Positions 15,042 through 18,073 of a DNA stretch of 18,073 bases are shown in pieces. The notes beneath the pieces are model-generated. The model was not told the DNA's origin. It was given only the letters and a program-made list of their open reading frames with translations, and did not search any database. The DNA lies in contig CAMFQI010000002.1 of assembly GCA_945980015.1 (NCBI GenBank), forward strand, positions 1 to 18,073, written 5' to 3'. The translations under genes and the position numbers were made by a program. The DNA is from an uncultured Eubacterium sp. GTDB taxonomy: Bacteria > Bacillota > Clostridia > Oscillospirales > Acutalibacteraceae. The first letter of the stretch is position 1; every line of letters begins with the position of its first letter.

Positions 15042-15377
15042 TTGGAAAAAGAATATTTTTTAGACACTACACGAATTTTAGAGCATATTGAAATTTTATC
15101 GTTGGAAAAGCATACTGCTCAAAAGCTCAAGGATTCAATTGTTTTAATGAAGAATGTTGTTCTTAATACTTCAAATCCGAATTATGATATTCTTCATAAA
15201 TTCCGGCAAATAATTGATGATGTTGACGGTTTGTGCAGGTACTTTGAAGCAAACGAAAATCTTTTTGATAATACTGCTGTTGAGGCAAATATTATTATTC
15301 AAAAAATTTCGCTGATGCTTGAGGATAATCTATTTGATTCTAAAAAAGTCATTGATATTGATACAAGCAATATATAA
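15042..15377 (+). CDS. Helical protein of unknown family at end of T7SSb operon
   Basis: The 111-aa frame opens with TTG 15042 and lies 5 bases after the stop of WXG100-like protein B. No good ribosome site fits: GAAGGA (15019-15024) is 17 bases away from the TTG and 11 bases from an in-frame ATT at 15036. Translation is probably coupled to the previous gene, and the exact start is uncertain. The sequence (EYFLDTTRILEHIEIL...) is mostly helical, with a middle segment around NPNYDILHKFRQIIDD and an acidic C-terminus. No transmembrane segment or WxG motif is present. I do not recognise the family. It is the last gene before the terminator at 15421, so it belongs to the same transcription unit and may be an adaptor or third small helical component. 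Confidence 0.65.
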   Translation: MEKEYFLDTTRILEHIEILSLEKHTAQKLKDSIVLMKNVVLNTSNPNYDILHKFRQIIDDVDGLCRYFEANENLFDNTAVEANIIIQKISLMLEDNLFDSKKVIDIDTSNI

Positions 15378-15420
15378 TAATTCAATATCTTAATTGTGTT
15401 GTGTATGTTACAGTAAGATA

Positions 15421-15453
15421 AAAGACAGTCGGGCGAGGGCTCGGCTGTTTTTG
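15421..15453 (+). terminator. Rho-independent terminator of the T7SSb operon
   Basis: A 10-base stem (15425-15434 with 15439-15448; two G-U wobbles) and a GAGG loop are followed by a run of five T. An A-run before the stem can extend the pairing. It lies 44 bases after the last helical-protein stop codon. Confidence 0.88.
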
Positions 15454-15481
15454 TATCATAATTCGGTGGGGCGAATATAAT
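15451..15481 (+). promoter_or_regulatory. Possible sigma-A promoter for the cupin gene
   Basis: A perfect TATAAT (15476-15481) is preceded by TTGTAT (15451-15456) with a 19-base spacer. The spacing is long and the -35 is weak and overlaps the terminator's T-run. The location, right after a terminator and about 30 bases before the cupin start, supports it. Confidence 0.4.
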
Positions 15482-15512
15482 GAGGGTGTAATATTATTTA
15501 TGAGGTGAGAGT

Positions 15513-15923
15513 GTGAACAGATGTGATTTTGCGTGCGAAGAGTTGAGAGATTACGGCGGAGAACCGGTTGCCTTGAACATTGAACGGCTTGCGAGAAAAA
15601 ACAGTAATTTCCGAATTGCTCTATGGACGGGCAAATATCTTCAAACAACATTGATGAGTATACCGACAGGCGGTGAAATCGGTATAGAAAATCATCATGA
15701 TACCGACCAGTTTATTCGCATTGTACAGGGCAGAGGCGTAGTTTTCTTCGGCAAAACGAGGGAAGATATGAGAGAGGCTAAGCGAGTTGACGGAAATTAC
15801 GGAGTGTTTGTCCCTGCGGGTACATGGCATAATATAAAAAATATAGGCAATACACCGCTGAAGCTTTATTCAATTTATTCACCGCCGCATCATCCGTTTG
15901 GCACGGTTGAAAAATACGGCTAA
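15513..15923 (+). CDS. Small cupin-domain protein
   Basis: The 136-aa protein starts at GTG, with GAGGTGAGA (15502-15509) just upstream. It is a single conserved beta-barrel. Cupin motif 1 is seen as GGEIGIENHHDTDQFIRIVQG (two adjacent His near residues 58-59, with Gln in place of the usual Glu four residues later), and motif 2 as VFVPAGTWHNIKN, supplying the other His. These residues normally bind a divalent metal. Related small cupins are often annotated as sugar isomerase-like or dioxygenase-like proteins, but the substrate cannot be told from sequence. The C-terminus (SIYSPPHHPFGTVEKYG) is common in this subgroup: a Pro-Pro-His-His loop after the last strand. It is transcribed separately from the T7SSb operon, after its terminator, and converges with the dehydratase gene. 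Confidence 0.85.
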   Translation: MNRCDFACEELRDYGGEPVALNIERLARKNSNFRIALWTGKYLQTTLMSIPTGGEIGIENHHDTDQFIRIVQGRGVVFFGKTREDMREAKRVDGNYGVFVPAGTWHNIKNIGNTPLKLYSIYSPPHHPFGTVEKYG

Positions 15924-15929
15924 CCCTCG

Positions 15930-15966
15930 AAAACCACCAATAGGAACCGTCCCCATTGGTGGTTTT
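15930..15966. repeat. Hairpin with REP-like loop, downstream of the cupin gene
   Basis: Perfect 12-base arms (15930-15941 and 15955-15966, starting AAAACC and ending GGTTTT) flank a 13-base loop. Read on the minus strand, the loop is GGGGACGGTTCCT. I recall this loop sequence from dispersed palindromic repeats in many Bacillota, some near Y1-type transposases; that identification is from memory. The T-rich ends could also let it act as a weak terminator in both directions. Confidence 0.6.
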
Positions 15967-15976
15967 GACAGTATTA

Positions 15977-16006
15977 AACCCCTTGTAAGCAAAATTACAA
16001 GGGGTT
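15977..16006 (-). terminator. Probable terminator hairpin for the minus-strand dehydratase gene
   Basis: Perfect 12-base arms (15977-15988 and 15995-16006, AACCCC...GGGGTT) flank a 6-base loop. On the minus strand the stem is followed by TAATAC, so the T-run is short. It lies 13 bases past the end of the minus-strand gene, between converging genes. Confidence 0.65.
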
Positions 16007-16018
16007 GATTATGTAATG

Positions 16019-18004
16019 TTATACTGTGATAGGTTCTTTCTCTGTCTCGGTTGAGGTGTTGGGTGAAATGCTGTCAACATCAACCTCTTCTTCGATGTAC
16101 TTATTGACATCCTCGGGACGTCTAAATGTCGGTATAATGCATCTTAACACCTCTCTTGCGAGATTGTCGTCGCCCTTCGCACACGCTCTTTCAAGCAAAT
16201 TGATGCGTTGCTGAATATCGTCAAAGTCGAGTGCAGTATCCTTTTCAATATAAATCATACTGTTTTCGGTCTTTGTCAGCGTTTCGGTTTGAATCAGCAG
16301 TTCTTCATAAAGCTTTTCGCCGGGGCGAAGACCCGTTTCCTGAATTTCAACATTTTGAACACCCGAAAGTCTAATCATATTCTCTGCCAAATCGAGAATT
16401 TTTACAGGTTGTCCCATATCAAGAACGAAAAGCTCGCCGTTTTTCGCCATTGCGCCAGATTGAAGAACGAGCTGTGACGCTTCAGGTATTGTCATAAAGT
16501 ATCTTATGATACGCTTGTCGGTAATCGTAACCGGTCCGCCGCTTGCAATTTGCTTTTTGAATAGCGGAATAACCGAGCCTGCGCTACCGAGAACGTTTCC
16601 GAATCTCGTTGCACTGCACTTAACCTTGCCTCGTGCGGCGTAGCTTTGAGCAAGCATTTCGCACATACGCTTCGTTGCGCCCATAACATTTGTCGGATTA
16701 ACCGCTTTGTCCGTGCTTACCATCATAAAGCGACCCGTACCGTATTCCTCGCACAAATCAAGCACAACCTTTGTGCCGAAAATGTTGTTTTCAATAGCCT
16801 CAATACAGTTGTGCTCCATAAGTGGAACGTGCTTATGAGCTGCGGCGTTAATAACAATCTGCGGGTGATATGCTTCAAATACCCTAGCCATTGCCGCTCT
16901 GTTTGTTATCGAAGCAATTTCAACCTTAACATCAAGCTGTGTGTTCTTAAATTTAAGCTCCTGCTGAACGTCGTAAACGCCGTTTTCGTAAATATCAAGA
17001 AGAATGAGCGATTTCGGTGACATTTGAGCCAGCTGACGTGAAAGCTCCGAGCCTATCGAACCGCCTGCGCCTGTGATAAGGACAACCTTATCCTTATAGT
17101 AGGCATTTGTTTTTTCGTCGGAAACGTCAATCGGCTTTCTGAACAGTAAGTCTTCGATGTCAAATTCACGAAGCTGTCGTTTTGCTCCCGCAGAGTGAGC
17201 CGTGGGGTAATCATAAACCTTGATTTTGCAGCCGGTCTGCTTGTAATATTCGTAAATTCTCTTCTTTTTGTCGGCGTCAACCTTCGGAAGCGCAATGATA
17301 ATTTCCTGAATTTTGTATTCCTTGAGCTTTTCAAACGTAGCCTCGGCAATGCTGAAAACGGGAATACCGTGAATCGTTCTGCCGATCTTCGACTCCATTT
17401 CGTCAATAAAGCACCTCGGCGTGTAGGCAGAAACGTTGTTATTCATCAAGTCCTCTGCAAGACTTACACCGACCTTGCCTGCACCAACGATGGCGATTTT
17501 AATTTTTTGAGTTTCGTCTTTTTTGTCAACCTCTACATGCGCAAAAACTCTGAGTAAAAAGCGTAGCAGCTTACCCTTAGGCGTTATTTGATTGCCGCAT
17601 TTGTAGCAGTATCTGTATGCCATTCTCATAGCGAGAGAAAGCAAACAGTTGAAGCTGACGAGTGCAACCATTATTGCAAACATAAATTTTCTGAAATGGA
17701 AAAGCTGCGGCAACGTGTATTCAAGCGCCATAAACAGCAGCGAGCCCAATGCATCCGAAACCAAAAACAGAATATAGCACTGAATTCCGCCGTATCTCCA
17801 AATCTGCTGATAAATCTTAAAGATAAATCTAAACAAGAGTATACTGCCGAGTGCTAATAACGAATTGATAATAATATCCTTAATGGACAAATTCAGAAAC
17901 TTGTTGTAAATAAATAACAGTAAGGCATCTGTTGCGGCAAAAGCAATAATATCATAAAAGACAAGCGTCCAGCGTATATTAAATCTTTCTTTTAAGTTTT
18001 TCAT
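16019..18004 (-). CDS. Membrane-bound nucleotide-sugar 4,6-dehydratase/epimerase (FlaA1/CapD/PglF type)
   Basis: The 661-aa protein starts at ATG (18004), with GAGGTG 8 bases upstream. Four membrane helices (about 14-36, 44-64, 77-96, 107-127) lead into a first Rossmann-like domain (VGAGKVG, 173-179) and a C-terminal extended SDR domain (about 305-560). The SDR domain has the NAD(P)-binding ITGAGGSIG (310-318), the NAAAHKHVPLME segment (386-397), and STDKAVNP followed by NVMGATKR, where Met441 replaces the usual Tyr and Lys445 is kept, as in PglF/WbpM-type 4,6-dehydratases. RFGNVLGS and GLRPGEKLYEELL follow. Length and layout match the family. It makes a 4-keto-6-deoxy sugar nucleotide, typically from UDP-GlcNAc, for capsule, glycan or protein glycosylation. 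The exact substrate is not determinable. No functional link with the T7SSb genes is visible. Confidence 0.92.
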   Translation of the reverse strand: MKNLKERFNIRWTLVFYDIIAFAATDALLLFIYNKFLNLSIKDIIINSLLALGSILLFRFIFKIYQQIWRYGGIQCYILFLVSDALGSLLFMALEYTLPQLFHFRKFMFAIMVALVSFNCLLSLAMRMAYRYCYKCGNQITPKGKLLRFLLRVFAHVEVDKKDETQKIKIAIVGAGKVGVSLAEDLMNNNVSAYTPRCFIDEMESKIGRTIHGIPVFSIAEATFEKLKEYKIQEIIIALPKVDADKKKRIYEYYKQTGCKIKVYDYPTAHSAGAKRQLREFDIEDLLFRKPIDVSDEKTNAYYKDKVVLITGAGGSIGSELSRQLAQMSPKSLILLDIYENGVYDVQQELKFKNTQLDVKVEIASITNRAAMARVFEAYHPQIVINAAAHKHVPLMEHNCIEAIENNIFGTKVVLDLCEEYGTGRFMMVSTDKAVNPTNVMGATKRMCEMLAQSYAARGKVKCSATRFGNVLGSAGSVIPLFKKQIASGGPVTITDKRIIRYFMTIPEASQLVLQSGAMAKNGELFVLDMGQPVKILDLAENMIRLSGVQNVEIQETGLRPGEKLYEELLIQTETLTKTENSMIYIEKDTALDFDDIQQRINLLERACAKGDDNLAREVLRCIIPTFRRPEDVNKYIEEEVDVDSISPNTSTETEKEPITV

Positions 18005-18012
18005 ATTTGAAG

Positions 18013-18018
18013 CACCTC
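18013..18018 (-). promoter_or_regulatory. Ribosome binding site of the dehydratase gene
   Basis: On the minus strand GAGGTG lies 8 bases before ATG 18004. The remaining 55 bases to the window end contain no convincing promoter; a TTATTAT-like stretch could be a -10, but its -35 would be outside the window. Confidence 0.7.
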
Positions 18019-18073
18019 ACTTCGTTATGTTGTAAAAAATCGCAAAGTGCGCATAATAACCATTATTGTGTTT

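Noticed and set aside
16646..17020. Plus-strand frames over the dehydratase gene
   Set aside because: They are antisense to a well-conserved enzyme with all family motifs, and lack coding character of their own.
18030..18056. Small inverted repeat and T-run upstream of the dehydratase gene as a terminator of an upstream minus-strand gene
   Set aside because: Only about 4 base pairs (CGCA/TGCG) can form, and the upstream gene is outside the window.

Overview
The window looks like one contig end from a low-GC anaerobic member of the Bacillota (Clostridia, probably a gut Oscillospiraceae/Ruminococcaceae-like organism). I infer this from AT-rich codon use, strong AGGAGG-type ribosome binding sites, TTG/GTG starts, and protein families typical of that group: DUF5702, DUF6382-FHA, a YukB/EssC-type ATPase and InlB-type repeats. 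No species can be named from the sequence. The first 20 bases are not genomic: they match the end of an Illumina Nextera (Tn5 mosaic-end) adapter, so the first gene is cut by the contig end.

Region 1 (21-7251) holds five genes, all on +, with gaps of 12-18 bases. They are a truncated membrane-anchored WG-repeat protein, a TadE-like pseudopilin with two InlB/Flg_new-type repeats and a Cys-rich tail, a single-pass acidic membrane protein of unknown function, a DUF5702 (TadG-like) protein, and a second TadE-like pseudopilin with four divergent bacterial repeats and a Cys/His-rich tail. The two TadE-like proteins keep the G|xxxxE prepilin-peptidase signature and share a C-terminal Cys/His module.

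Region 2 (7347-15377) continues on the same strand after a gap of about 95 bases. It encodes a DUF6382-Pro/Gln-rich-FHA protein with a doubled ETTVLS motif, then a type VIIb secretion core. The core comprises an EssC/YukB ATPase of 1567 aa with an intact FHA domain, two membrane segments and three ATPase-like modules, a YukD/EsaB ubiquitin-like protein, a 72-aa helical protein, two small WXG100-like helical-hairpin proteins without the WxG motif, and a 111-aa helical protein. An intrinsic terminator at 15421-15453 closes the array. No EssA, EssB/YukC, EsaA/YueB or LXG effector gene is visible. From 21 to the terminator I see no internal terminator, so the Tad-like surface genes and the T7SSb genes may form one transcription unit of about 15 kb.

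Region 3 (15454-18073) is unrelated housekeeping and envelope material: a small cupin gene (+), a hairpin with a 13-base loop resembling a repetitive REP-like element, a second hairpin that likely ends the opposing gene, and on the minus strand a membrane-bound FlaA1/CapD-type nucleotide-sugar 4,6-dehydratase or epimerase.

Working model (inference): a TadE/TadG-like cell-surface assembly carrying repeat and zinc-site-like modules is expressed together with a minimal, possibly phosphothreonine-regulated T7SSb secretion machine. The DUF6382-FHA protein sits at the junction and could connect the two.
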